From: an uncultured Anaerolineae bacterium
GTDB taxonomy: Bacteria; Chloroflexota; Anaerolineae; Anaerolineales; Villigracilaceae
Direction of reading: 5' to 3'
NCBI GenBank assembly: GCA_903854805.1
Contig: CAINXK010000563.1
Location: 1-24,987 of the forward strand
DNA: 24,987 nt
The translations under genes were made by a program, and so were the position numbers. Every line of letters starts with the position of its first letter. Positions within the stretch are counted from its first letter, which is position 1. The notes beneath the pieces are model-generated. The model saw only the letters and a program-made list of their open reading frames with translations. It searched no databases and was not told the DNA's origin. Of this stretch, positions 6,497 to 13,686 are shown piece by piece.

Positions 6497-8829
6497 TGAC
6501 CACACCAACCCTAACCAAAAGCCAAATCCCAGTGGAGGGTAATCGCTGCACAGACGCACTTGCCGACACCTTGCGCGGATATCAAGGTATTGAAAAAGTC
6601 GAATTTGACCTGGAGAACGGTCAGCTAAAAGCTGTATTTGATCAACGTATTCTCTCTAATGAAATGGCCATGCAAGTCGTGCGCCAATCCGGACAGGTGG
6701 CTGCCACCCTGGCGGCACAATGCGCAGCCAAACGAGAATTTGGATCAGCTGCCTGCGCAAACTGCGCCGGAGAAATGGGCCGGAAATTAATCTCCCAGTA
6801 CCAGACCGCCGCAAAACTGCCAACCGCAAGTTTTCAAAATGGCGTCATCGCCGCCAGCCTGAACCAGGCTACTGGAATTAATGGCAGCGCCACACAGGTG
6901 GAAACTACATTTCTGGGTAAGACCGAAGAACCCGAAGAAAAGAAATCAATCTCAAAAGATAAACTCGAAGTAGTATTCACGATCATCAATGCCAGCACCG
7001 GGCTGGCTGCATGGATAGGCGCGATGGCCGGGCTAAACCCAATCATCGTTGGCATACTCTACGCCATCTCCTACACTACCGGCGGTTACTTCGGTGTGGT
7101 GGCATCCATTAATGCACTCAGGGAAAAGTCTATTAACGTAGACATGCTCATGCTGCTGGCGGCGTTGGGGGCAGCCTTTGTTGGCTCGCCAGCCGAAGGA
7201 GCCATGCTGCTGTTCCTATTTTCGCTTTCGAATACCCTCCAAACCTTTGCGATGGATCGCAGCCGAAAAGCAATCGAAAAACTGCTTGATTTACGCCCTT
7301 CAATCGCCACTGTCCGGCGCGGCTCGCGTCTGGTAACACTGCCAATTGAACAACTCACCCTGGGCGACGTAGTCATTGTGCGCCCGGGTGAGCGCTTCCC
7401 GATTGATGGAGAAATCATTTCTGGAGAAACAGAAGCAGATCAGGCCACTATCACAGGTGAATCCATGCCGGTTCATAAAGTTACTGGCGACAGTGTTTTT
7501 GCTTCTACGATGAACGGCACAGGCTCAGTTGAAATTCGGGTCACACGCCTGACCAAAGATACAACCCTGGCGCGCATTGTCCAAATGGTGGAAGATGCCC
7601 AGTCCAACAAAGCTACCACACAACGCATGCTGGACAAATTCGAAAATTATTACGCCATTTTTGTACTCGGTGCGGCAATCCTGCTCATTTTTATCCCATG
7701 GCTGGTTCTAGGAGATGACTTCCAGATTTCTTTTTATCGGGCCATGACCTGGTTGGTGGTGGCTTCACCTTGCGCGCTGGTCATTTCCACTCCGGCCAGC
7801 ATCCTCTCGGCCATCGCAAATGCAGCCAAAAATGGTGTGCTGTTTAAAGGTGGCGTACACCTTGAAAAAACCGCCTCACTTAAAGTCGTGGCATTCGATA
7901 AGACCGGCACCCTTACAAGCGGCAAGCCCACCCTTACAGATATATTTCTGTATGATAAAAAAATGAGTGCAGACGCACTCCTGCGATTGGCAGCGGCGCT
8001 TGAATCTCGTTCAGAACATCCCCTGGCGCGCTCGATCGTGCAAATGGCGCATGACCACAAACTTAACCTGCCCACGGCTACCGATTTTCGCGCCATCCCC
8101 GGACAGGGCGTGGAAGGCCGCGTGGACGATAGGCATTTTTGGATTGGGAATGAGCGCATGTTCCTGGAACGAGACGTGCAAATTCCGGCTGACTTGCTGG
8201 CGAAGGCCAGGCAGATGGAAGACGATGGACAGACAGCCATGTATGTTTTTTCGGTCCCACACTTCCTGGGATTACTTGCAGTTGCAGATACCATCCGCCC
8301 AGATGCCCTGGATATGATCAAAGGCCTGAAAACAGCCGGAATCGAACGCGTAGTCATGCTGACGGGTGACAATCCGCGCGTGGCCGCTATAATCGCAGCC
8401 AAGGCCGGTGTGGACGAGTTCCACGCAGGTTTGCTACCCCAGGACAAGGTCACAGTTCTGAAAGCTCTTCAAAACAAATATGGCCCGGTCGCAATGGTGG
8501 GGGACGGTGTTAACGATGCTCCATCATTGGCAACCGCAGACATCGGCATCGCCATGGGCGGCGGTGGTACAGATGTGGCTATTGAAACCGCTGATGTTGT
8601 GCTCATGTCGGATGATCTACACAAAATCCCCTTTGCAATTGGCCTGGCACGCCGAGCCGAAAAAGTTGTCTGGCAGAATTTAATCTTTGCGATGGCCGTG
8701 ATCGTTATCCTGACAGCCTCTGCTTTTGGCGCCCGGCTGCCGCTGCCGCTTGGCGTACTTGGTCACGAGGGCAGCACCGTATTGGTGGTATTAAACGGTT
8801 TACGCTTGCTGAAAAACGTAAAGATCTGA
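6493..8829 (+). CDS. P1B-4-type heavy-metal-transporting ATPase (probable Fe2+/Co2+ exporter)
   Basis: A 778-aa P-type ATPase. Motifs in order: actuator TGES (321-324), membrane metal site SPC (425-427), phosphorylation site DKTGT (469-473), SEHP with the conserved HP (509-510), TGDN (624-627), GDGVNDAP (670-677) and HEGST (758-762) in the last membrane helix. SPC together with HEGS/GT is the P1B-4 signature (CoaT, CtpD, PfeT). Membrane helices are visible near 160-245, 388-440 and 725-775. Residues 10-75 look like an HMA-type fold that has lost CxxC (only C19 remains), followed by a small cysteine cluster (C77, C88, C91). B. subtilis PfeT is a PerR-regulated P1B-4 Fe(II) exporter, so the fused PerR-box operon suggests iron efflux during peroxide stress. 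The metal is inferred, not shown; Co or Zn are alternatives. The ATG overlaps the regulator's stop. Confidence 0.93.
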   Translation: MMTTPTLTKSQIPVEGNRCTDALADTLRGYQGIEKVEFDLENGQLKAVFDQRILSNEMAMQVVRQSGQVAATLAAQCAAKREFGSAACANCAGEMGRKLISQYQTAAKLPTASFQNGVIAASLNQATGINGSATQVETTFLGKTEEPEEKKSISKDKLEVVFTIINASTGLAAWIGAMAGLNPIIVGILYAISYTTGGYFGVVASINALREKSINVDMLMLLAALGAAFVGSPAEGAMLLFLFSLSNTLQTFAMDRSRKAIEKLLDLRPSIATVRRGSRLVTLPIEQLTLGDVVIVRPGERFPIDGEIISGETEADQATITGESMPVHKVTGDSVFASTMNGTGSVEIRVTRLTKDTTLARIVQMVEDAQSNKATTQRMLDKFENYYAIFVLGAAILLIFIPWLVLGDDFQISFYRAMTWLVVASPCALVISTPASILSAIANAAKNGVLFKGGVHLEKTASLKVVAFDKTGTLTSGKPTLTDIFLYDKKMSADALLRLAAALESRSEHPLARSIVQMAHDHKLNLPTATDFRAIPGQGVEGRVDDRHFWIGNERMFLERDVQIPADLLAKARQMEDDGQTAMYVFSVPHFLGLLAVADTIRPDALDMIKGLKTAGIERVVMLTGDNPRVAAIIAAKAGVDEFHAGLLPQDKVTVLKALQNKYGPVAMVGDGVNDAPSLATADIGIAMGGGGTDVAIETADVVLMSDDLHKIPFAIGLARRAEKVVWQNLIFAMAVIVILTASAFGARLPLPLGVLGHEGSTVLVVLNGLRLLKNVKI

Positions 8830-8882
8830 CGCCTCTCTGTTTATCAAAAAACATTCTCCGCCAAATTAAATTTAAAATTCAA

Positions 8883-8914
8883 GGCGCTTCAGGACAACCT
8901 GAGGCGCCCGTTTT
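8883..8914 (+). terminator. Rho-independent terminator after the ATPase gene
   Basis: An 11-bp stem (GGCGCTTCAGG / CCTGAGGCGCC, one G-U pair) with an ACAA loop is followed by CGTTTT. It ends the perR-like/ATPase operon and lies 18 bases before the next start codon. Confidence 0.85.
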
Positions 8915-8932
8915 GTGTTATATGTTAATATC

Positions 8933-9460
8933 ATGAAACAGGTATATGACTATCTCCATAGACCCTTCTCAATAGATTTGGTGCCTTCCGGCAAAAGCTA
9001 CCGGGCTACTATTGGCGCGAAAACTGTTGATGTTATCTTGCTTTGCATAGATGGTAACCGCATGGACCTGCTGATTGACGGGGTTCCTAACAGCGCCTAT
9101 GTCTCTCTGGATGGGGCAAAACGATGGGTAACGGTTAACGGGCAAACGCTCGAGCTGACAAAAGCCAGCGCAACACGCAAAAACGCAGGGCACAGCCTGC
9201 ATTCTGCCGGTCAACTGGCTTCCCAAATGCCAGGTCTGGTGAGAGCAATCAACATCGTCGAAGGAGAGCATGTAAAGAAAGGACAGACGCTGGCAATCAT
9301 CGAAGCGATGAAAATGGAAAATAAACTGACGGCCCCCTTCGATGGTTTTATAAAAAAATTGATGATCAAGGTCGGACAAAACGTGGAAAAAGAACAGGCC
9401 CTGGTGGAAATGATACCCACATCAGATCCAGATGTCAGCCCAACCAATATACCGCAATGA
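8933..9460 (+). CDS. Stand-alone biotin carboxyl carrier protein (biotinyl-lipoyl domain)
   Basis: A 175-aa protein whose C-terminal 80 residues form a biotinyl domain with the biotinylation motif EAMKMEN (Lys at about 127), preceded by SQMPGLVRAINIVEGEHVKK. The N-terminal half is a beta-rich region resembling the segment before BCCP in acetyl/propionyl-CoA carboxylase alpha chains (DLLIDGVPNSAYVSLDG...). It presumably carries CO2 between a biotin carboxylase and a carboxyltransferase, but neither partner is encoded in this window. I chose the ATG at 8933; a GTG at 8915 would add six residues. Neither has a visible Shine-Dalgarno, and the upstream terminator ends at 8914, so the message may be leaderless or nearly so. 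A MaoC-type gene follows 27 bases later. Confidence 0.88.
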   Translation: MKQVYDYLHRPFSIDLVPSGKSYRATIGAKTVDVILLCIDGNRMDLLIDGVPNSAYVSLDGAKRWVTVNGQTLELTKASATRKNAGHSLHSAGQLASQMPGLVRAINIVEGEHVKKGQTLAIIEAMKMENKLTAPFDGFIKKLMIKVGQNVEKEQALVEMIPTSDPDVSPTNIPQ

Positions 9461-9487
9461 TCCACGATAAGGCCACAAGGAGTTAGC

Positions 9488-9940
9488 ATGCCCGGAAAAT
9501 ACTTTGAAGAACTCACCACCGGCCAAAAAATCAGGCACACAAACGGACGCACCGTGACAGAAATGGACAATGTCCTGTTCTCAATGTTGACAATGAACTC
9601 TCAGCCGCTGCACTCCAATGAAGATTTCGCCAGCAAGACACAGTTCGGTCAACGCATCGTCAACGGTGTCTTTGTGTTGGGCCTGGTGGTCGGTCTGAGC
9701 GTCCCAGAATTGACAGAGGGCACGATCGTCGCGACGCTTGGGTATGACCGGGTGGTCAGCCCCAACCCCACTTTCCACGGCGACACAATCTATGCTGAGA
9801 CAGAAGTGTTGGAAAAACGTGAATCAAAATCCAGGTCAGATGTTGGCATTGTGCGCCTGAAGCATTGGGGCCGAAAGCCGGACGGAACACTGGCGATTGA
9901 ATTCGAACGCACGGTCATGTTTTTGAAAAACGCAGTCTGA
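9488..9940 (+). CDS. MaoC-type (R)-specific enoyl-CoA hydratase/dehydratase
   Basis: A single hot-dog-fold protein of 150 aa. The hydratase segment reads MNSQPLHSNEDFASKTQFGQ (about 36-55), with N37 and H42 at the usual catalytic positions, followed by the conserved RIVNG. This version of the motif (NxQPLH...FGxRxVN) is typical of the MaoC group that includes mesaconyl-CoA and itaconyl-CoA hydratases, as I recall it. The start has a strong AGGAG seven bases upstream and lies 27 bases after the biotin carrier gene. With the CitE-type lyase downstream, a hydratase-lyase pair acting on branched C5 acyl-CoAs (citramalyl- or methylmalyl-CoA) is a reasonable inference. The exact substrate cannot be told from sequence. 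Confidence 0.88.
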   Translation: MPGKYFEELTTGQKIRHTNGRTVTEMDNVLFSMLTMNSQPLHSNEDFASKTQFGQRIVNGVFVLGLVVGLSVPELTEGTIVATLGYDRVVSPNPTFHGDTIYAETEVLEKRESKSRSDVGIVRLKHWGRKPDGTLAIEFERTVMFLKNAV

Positions 9941-10083
9941 AACAAATAAAAAATCAAATTGACAGCTGCCCGGGGTAGCCCTGGCTTCGCGCTCCGACGC
10001 CCCCCGCATCCCAAACAATCACTTTTGAACGTCAGTGTCTGATAAGCACAACCCTGGCGCGTCGCGTTAAGCGCTGCCCTATA

Positions 10084-10290
10084 CTATCCGGTTTGAAAAA
10101 GGAATGACTGCCTCACCAGGGAAAAACAGCCTTGATTATGCACTTTTATGAGTTTTAACCTTAAAAGATTTCCAGCAGCGACTACCCCAGCTTTTAGGGA
10201 AAACAAAGGGGAATATTCGAATATAATCTCTGGGAGCATCAACCAACCGGCAGGCTCCAAACCAAATTCAGGCTGGATTATTTTTTTCAT
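10084..10290 (-). CDS. Possible small 68-aa protein, unknown function
   Basis: This reverse-strand ORF begins ATG at 10290, with AGGAGG ideally placed about seven bases upstream; that ribosome-binding site is the main reason to list it. The protein starts MKKIIQPEFGLEPAGWLMLP, is hydrophobic and basic in the middle (AGNLLRLKLIK) and ends SFLFQTG. I recognise no family. No promoter or terminator is convincing, and the neighbours are on the opposite strand. It may be a real orphan gene, a gene remnant, or chance. Confidence 0.35.
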   Translation of the reverse strand: MKKIIQPEFGLEPAGWLMLPEIIFEYSPLFSLKAGVVAAGNLLRLKLIKVHNQGCFSLVRQSFLFQTG

Positions 10291-10432
10291 AATCGATCCT
10301 CCTGATTTTACGCAACCAAGCACTGTTTTCAGCAAAATTCCCGTAAGAAACAAACCAGGCTTGCTAATACCTTGGTGATATTATTCTGAGCCTGCATCTA
10401 ATAAAGAATCGGGCACACCACCACACTCAACC

Positions 10433-10455
10433 CTGGGCAAGGCCCGCTTGCCCAG
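10433..10455 (+). repeat. 9-bp perfect inverted repeat (weak terminator or leader hairpin)
   Basis: CTGGGCAAG and CTTGCCCAG flank a 5-base GCCCG loop, followed by the loosely T-rich ATATTTGTT. It could end transcription from the MaoC side or form in the leader of the CitE-type gene, 133 bases downstream. Confidence 0.4.
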
Positions 10456-10587
10456 ATATTTGTTCCCCGGCAAACCAGGTCATTTTATTCCTGGGACAAA
10501 ATCAGAACCATTTTCCCGCGCAGATCAAAACGGCAGATTGCATTCATTCTCGCACAAAGCCAAACGCCCTGCAACGGAAGGAGAATT

Positions 10588-11457
10588 ATGAAATCTCGAC
10601 GCGCACTACTTTATATGCCCGGTGATGACTGGAACAAGATCAATAAAGCCATCACCCTTCACGTGGATTCGATTTGTATGGATATGGAGGACGGCACAGC
10701 CCTTAACCGCAAAGCTTATGCTCGCGCCACAATCGCGAAAGCCTTACAAGAGCTTCCATTCGGCAAATCCGAAAAATTGGCACGCATCAATTCAATCGGG
10801 TCCGGATTTGAATATGAGGATATTACGACGGTCCTGCCCTGTCACCCGGATGGGATCGTGATTCCAAAGATAGAATCCCTTGACCAGGTCCAGTGGGCCA
10901 GTGAAATCATTGAAACGACAGAACTGGCCAATGGCTGGCCTGTAAATGCCATCCGCATTCTGGTGGGTGTGGAAACCGCCAGGGGCATTTTGAACCTTAA
11001 AGAAATAGCCTCGCACCCCCGCCTGGATGGCCTGATTTTCGGCGCAGAAGACTTTGCTGCCAACATCGGCGCCACCCGCTCCCGTGCTGCCTGGGAAGTC
11101 ATGTATGCGCGCAGTGCGGTGGTGACACATGCTGCCGCGTTTGATCTGCAAGCCATAGACATGGTCTTTATTGACTTTCACGATGCTATCAACTTGAAAT
11201 TTGAAGCAGCCCAGGGCGCAGCCATGGGCTTCACTGGCAAGCAAATCATCCACCCGAACCAGGTCCAACCCGTTCAGGAAGCCTTCACGCCTTCCGAAGC
11301 GGCTATTGGCTACGCCAGGCGCGTGGTCGAAACTTTTGAAACCCACCAGGCCGAGGGTGCGGGAGCCTATGATCTGGATGGCAAAATGATCGATATGCCC
11401 CTGCTCAAAAATGCCCAAAAAGTATTGGATCGGGCCAAAGCAGCCGGAAAAATATAA
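10588..11457 (+). CDS. CitE/HpcH-family CoA-ester lyase (citramalyl/malyl-CoA lyase-like)
   Basis: A 289-aa TIM-barrel lyase of the HpcH/HpaI-CitE family. These enzymes cleave malyl-CoA, methylmalyl-CoA or citramalyl-CoA into an acyl-CoA and a keto acid using Mg2+. Visible family features: RRALLYMPGDDWNKI at the N-terminus, DMEDGTALNRK (32-42), ARIN with the substrate Arg at R66, VIPKIES (91-97), the metal ligand E129 in GVETARG, the second metal ligand D155 in GAEDFAAN, and GKQIIHPNQV (217-226). A complete active site is therefore present. The start has a strong GGAAGGAGA six bases upstream. It is separated from the MaoC-type gene by 647 bases, so it may be a separate transcript. The combination suggests C5 acyl-CoA (itaconate-, citramalate- or methylmalyl-type) turnover, but the substrate is inferred only. 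Confidence 0.9.
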   Translation: MKSRRALLYMPGDDWNKINKAITLHVDSICMDMEDGTALNRKAYARATIAKALQELPFGKSEKLARINSIGSGFEYEDITTVLPCHPDGIVIPKIESLDQVQWASEIIETTELANGWPVNAIRILVGVETARGILNLKEIASHPRLDGLIFGAEDFAANIGATRSRAAWEVMYARSAVVTHAAAFDLQAIDMVFIDFHDAINLKFEAAQGAAMGFTGKQIIHPNQVQPVQEAFTPSEAAIGYARRVVETFETHQAEGAGAYDLDGKMIDMPLLKNAQKVLDRAKAAGKI

Positions 11458-11642
11458 TCCGCAATTGTGCTTTCAAAAATAATTTTCAAACAAACCGGCC
11501 AAACTGTATTTACTGTGACAATCTCAGATTAGACAGCTGTTCTATGACCTGGCGATAATTATTCACGGACTCTTCGTTTTGGCGCTTAACCATCCTGGTT
11601 CTGCTGTTCGGGCGATTAAAAATCGATGGTTTGCACCCGCCA

Positions 11643-11679
11643 GTGGAGTTTTGCGCCAAGAACAGGCGCAAAACTCCAC
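11643..11679. repeat. Perfect 15-bp inverted repeat hairpin
   Basis: GTGGAGTTTTGCGCC at 11643-11657 and its exact complement at 11665-11679 flank a 7-base loop. The right side is followed by AAAAAG on the plus strand, so no T-tract follows the stem in either direction and it is not a classic intrinsic terminator. It may be an RNA structure, a protein-binding palindrome or a mobile-element relic. Confidence 0.7.
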
Positions 11680-11757
11680 AAAAAGACTCCTTCACCCCCT
11701 TCCCGTTTTGGGAAACCGGCCGATCGTTGGAGCGTCCGCCCCACAGCAATACAAACA

Positions 11758-11786
11758 TTGTCAAAGTAAATCATCCGGACTAAAGA
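11758..11786 (+). promoter_or_regulatory. Candidate promoter of the EamA transporter gene
   Basis: TTGTCA (11758-11763), 17 bases, then TAAAGA (11781-11786). The start would be about 70 bases before the TTG start codon. Motif match only. Confidence 0.4.
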
Positions 11787-11860
11787 TTAGTGCAACAGGT
11801 TACAATAGGCGGGCTGGGTAGGCAGAAAACGCACCCTGTATTCAGCCAACGAGGGAAATT

Positions 11861-12700
11861 TTGGTCTCAATCATTTATGGTCTTTTTTCCGCCCTAGCAT
11901 GGGGCGGTGGTGATTTTTTCGGCGGGCTCGCCAGCCGCAAAACCGGCGCATACCGGGCTGTTTTTTACGCTGAGATTATCGGACTGGCATTTCTCATCGC
12001 AGGTGTGGCATTTTTCAGCGAAACGCTACCCAGCTGGCAAAACCTGCTATTAGCAGGCGCGGCTGGGGCCATCGGCTCGACAGGCTTACTAATTCTTTAT
12101 CATGCCATGACAACTGGCAGTATGAGCATTGCCACACCGGTTTCAGCGCTGCTGGCAGCCGCCCTTCCGGTGGCAGTTGGCGCCGTAACAGAGGGAATAC
12201 CAGCCATTACAAAACTGGCTGGCTTTGCGTTGGCACTTCTGGCTGTCTGGTTGGTAGCCCAGGAACACAGCCAGAAAACCCAACTGATGCGTCTTGCTGA
12301 TCTAAAATTACCGCTAGTGGCTGGTTTGTGTTTCGGAACTTATTTCATCATGATGCACCAGGCCAGCAGCGATACAATCATCTGGCCAATGCTCGCATCG
12401 CGCTCCGCTGGCACACTGGCGCTGCTCGTTTTCATGTTGGCACTGCGAACAGAATGGAGTGTAAAAACACCCATGGCCTGGCCTCTTATTGGCTTAAATG
12501 CCATATTAGACGTTGGCGGAAACGTGTTCTATATCCTGGCAGGACAAACCGGCCGGATGGATGTTTCCGCGGTTCTCAGTTCATTATTTCCTGGCACAAC
12601 CGTACTTTTAGCCTGGTTGATCTTGAAGGAAAAGATCAACATTGTGCAGTGGCTTGGCATCCTATCCGCCCTGGCAGCCATCGTATTAATGACCTTCTAA
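11861..12700 (+). CDS. EamA/DMT-superfamily membrane transporter
   Basis: A 279-aa integral membrane protein with about ten hydrophobic helices arranged as two EamA repeats (about 1-135 and 148-279). It begins MVSIIYGLFSALAWGGGDFFGG, the typical first helix of drug/metabolite transporters, and the second half ends ...ILKEKINIVQWLGILSALAAIVLMTF, including the characteristic (L/F)xE/KE(K)xxxxQxxG pattern. The substrate cannot be predicted. The start is TTG at 11861 with GAGGGA five bases upstream; no in-frame ATG gives a complete first helix. The next promoter begins two bases after the stop, so this gene ends its unit without a visible terminator of its own. Confidence 0.88.
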   Translation: MVSIIYGLFSALAWGGGDFFGGLASRKTGAYRAVFYAEIIGLAFLIAGVAFFSETLPSWQNLLLAGAAGAIGSTGLLILYHAMTTGSMSIATPVSALLAAALPVAVGAVTEGIPAITKLAGFALALLAVWLVAQEHSQKTQLMRLADLKLPLVAGLCFGTYFIMMHQASSDTIIWPMLASRSAGTLALLVFMLALRTEWSVKTPMAWPLIGLNAILDVGGNVFYILAGQTGRMDVSAVLSSLFPGTTVLLAWLILKEKINIVQWLGILSALAAIVLMTF

Positions 12701-12702
12701 AC

Positions 12703-12731
12703 TTGACTATCTTTTATGAAAACACTATAAT
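12703..12731 (+). promoter_or_regulatory. Promoter of the T-box / valS operon
   Basis: TTGACT (12703-12708) and a perfect TATAAT (12726-12731) are 17 bases apart. The predicted start near 12738 coincides with the beginning of T-box Stem I. Confidence 0.85.
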
Positions 12732-12737
12732 GAAGCC

Positions 12738-13030
12738 CATCCGAGAGGAGTAAGCGGGTAGGATGCTGATAGAGAAGGAAGCCAAGGCTGAAAGCTTCCA
12801 CAGCAACCCACCGCCGAATGTCGCCCGGATTAATGCCAAAGAAATCCCTGATGATTTTAGGCCAGGGAAAGTAGACCGGCACGGGAGCGCCCGTTAGCGC
12901 GCAGATTGGTGATAGCCAGTCAACCTGTTCTCAGAAAATCACACGAACAGGCAAAGAGCGCCAATTATGGCGAAACGAGGTGGTACCGCGGAAGGCTCGC
13001 CTTTCGTCCTCATTGGACGTCAGGCGTTTT
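12738..13030 (+). ncRNA. T-box leader (tRNA-Val-sensing riboswitch)
   Basis: The T-box bulge sequence GGTGGTACCGCGG is at 12979-12991. Stem I is closed by ATCCG (12739-12743) with CGGAT (12826-12830). It carries the 5' AGTA of the specifier-loop motif (12749-12752) and, on the 3' side, GAATGTC (12816-12822), from which I read the specifier codon as GTC (valine). The antiterminator pairs GAGG (12977-12980) with CCTC (13008-13011). The competing terminator uses CGCCT/AGGCG and CGTCC/GGACG (12998-13026), followed by TTTT. Uncharged tRNA-Val would stabilise the antiterminator and switch on the DinB-like gene and valS downstream. The valine reading agrees with valS but rests on eye alignment. Confidence 0.93.
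12998..13030 (+). terminator. T-box regulatory terminator
   Basis: CGCCT and CGTCC pair with GGACG and AGGCG around a TCATT loop, followed by TTTTAATTT. It shares the CCTC bases with the antiterminator, so the two are mutually exclusive. Confidence 0.88.
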
Positions 13031-13201
13031 AATTTAACATGAACACCACTCAGTCCCAGGTTGCGTCAATAAATTCCTGGTTCACATTGCAGGAAGTTAT
13101 TGGCGCAAAAATAATTACGAAAACTGCAAATGGAGCTTCTGCCGGCATAGCACGCAGCGCACTCCATTCAGCCATGGTTGAGAGAATTTCAGGAGTTAAG
13201 C

Positions 13202-13663
13202 ATGAAAATCGATACCATCATCCAATCCCAATATTATGCGGCACTGGAGATGCTAAAACATGTCATCGTAAGCTGCCCGGAGGCGCTTTGGAACGCCCCG
13301 GGCGAGATCGATCCATGCTGGAAGCGAGCCTACCACGCTCTTTTTTATGGACATCTGTATTTACAAGATGCCGAAAAAGATTTCAGCCCATGGGAGCAAC
13401 ATCACGACCCTGATAACGGAGTACCTTTCACACAGGAACAGGTGCTCGCATACCTGGCTTTTGTCCAAACGCAGGTCAGAGACCGTGTTCCGGCTCTCGA
13501 CCTGGAAGCAGAATCTGGTTTTCACTGGCTGCCCTTCAATAAACTTGAACTCCAGTTTTACAACATGCGGCATATTCAGCAACATGCCGGAGAATTATAC
13601 GAACGGCTGGGCAGCTTTATCGAACTTGACTGGGTTTCACGGACCCCGGAATATCTAAAGTAG
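13202..13663 (+). CDS. DinB/YfiT-like four-helix-bundle protein
   Basis: A 153-aa protein with DinB-superfamily features: the first helix MKIDTIIQSQYYAALEMLKHVI, then KRAYHALFYGHLYLQ with H45, and later NMRHIQQHAGELYERL with H124 and H128. These three histidines fit the metal triad of the family (one His, then HxxxH). DinB-like proteins include thiol-dependent transferases and damage-induced proteins of unknown role, and no specific activity can be assigned. The start has CAGGAG eight bases upstream; an in-frame TTG at 13178 lies before that site and is unlikely. It is located between the valine T-box and valS, 23 bases before valS, so it should be induced by valine starvation along with the synthetase. 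Confidence 0.8.
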   Translation: MKIDTIIQSQYYAALEMLKHVIVSCPEALWNAPGEIDPCWKRAYHALFYGHLYLQDAEKDFSPWEQHHDPDNGVPFTQEQVLAYLAFVQTQVRDRVPALDLEAESGFHWLPFNKLELQFYNMRHIQQHAGELYERLGSFIELDWVSRTPEYLK

Positions 13664-13686
13664 AACTTGATTTTTAAGGAGCAAGA

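Larger units (their letters stand above)
9941..10587. other. 647-bp spacer between the MaoC and CitE-type genes
   Basis: This stretch has no confident gene. It contains a GC-rich patch (about 9965-10010), a possible 68-aa leftward ORF with a strong Shine-Dalgarno (10084-10290), and a 9-bp hairpin at 10433-10455. The last 15 bases are the GGAAGGAGA ribosome-binding region of the CitE-type gene. No clear consensus promoter for that gene was found, nor an insertion-sequence end or tRNA. Confidence 0.6.
11458..11860. other. 403-bp spacer with a strong hairpin, no supported gene
   Basis: The region holds a perfect 15-bp-stem hairpin (11643-11679), a smaller hairpin (TTCCC/GGGAA near 11700-11714) and a candidate promoter for the EamA gene (11758-11786). 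A reverse ORF runs through it (11510-11764, 84 codons), but it has no recognisable domain and crosses the hairpin, so I do not call it a gene. Confidence 0.55.

Noticed and set aside
7734..8453. 239-codon reverse ORF inside the ATPase gene
   Set aside because: A long antisense frame within an intact P-type ATPase; Ser/Arg-rich shadow translation with no domain.
9960..10020. GC-rich patch after the MaoC-type gene, considered as a terminator or tRNA remnant
   Set aside because: It has no stable stem followed by T residues, and no tRNA cloverleaf or conserved T-loop sequence.
10792..11418. 208-codon reverse ORF opposite the CitE-type gene
   Set aside because: Antisense shadow; the plus strand has a complete lyase with all metal ligands.
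11510..11764. 84-codon reverse ORF in the second spacer
   Set aside because: It crosses the perfect 15-bp hairpin, has no Shine-Dalgarno and no recognisable family. The last 27 codons (from MVKRQNEES) look somewhat protein-like, but not enough to call.
13039..13413. Plus-strand ORF of 124 codons right after the T-box, starting MNTTQSQVASINSW
   Set aside because: It has no ribosome-binding site or recognised domain and overlaps about 210 bases of the DinB-like gene, which has a good Shine-Dalgarno and clear family motifs. Only its first 50 codons lie in free space.
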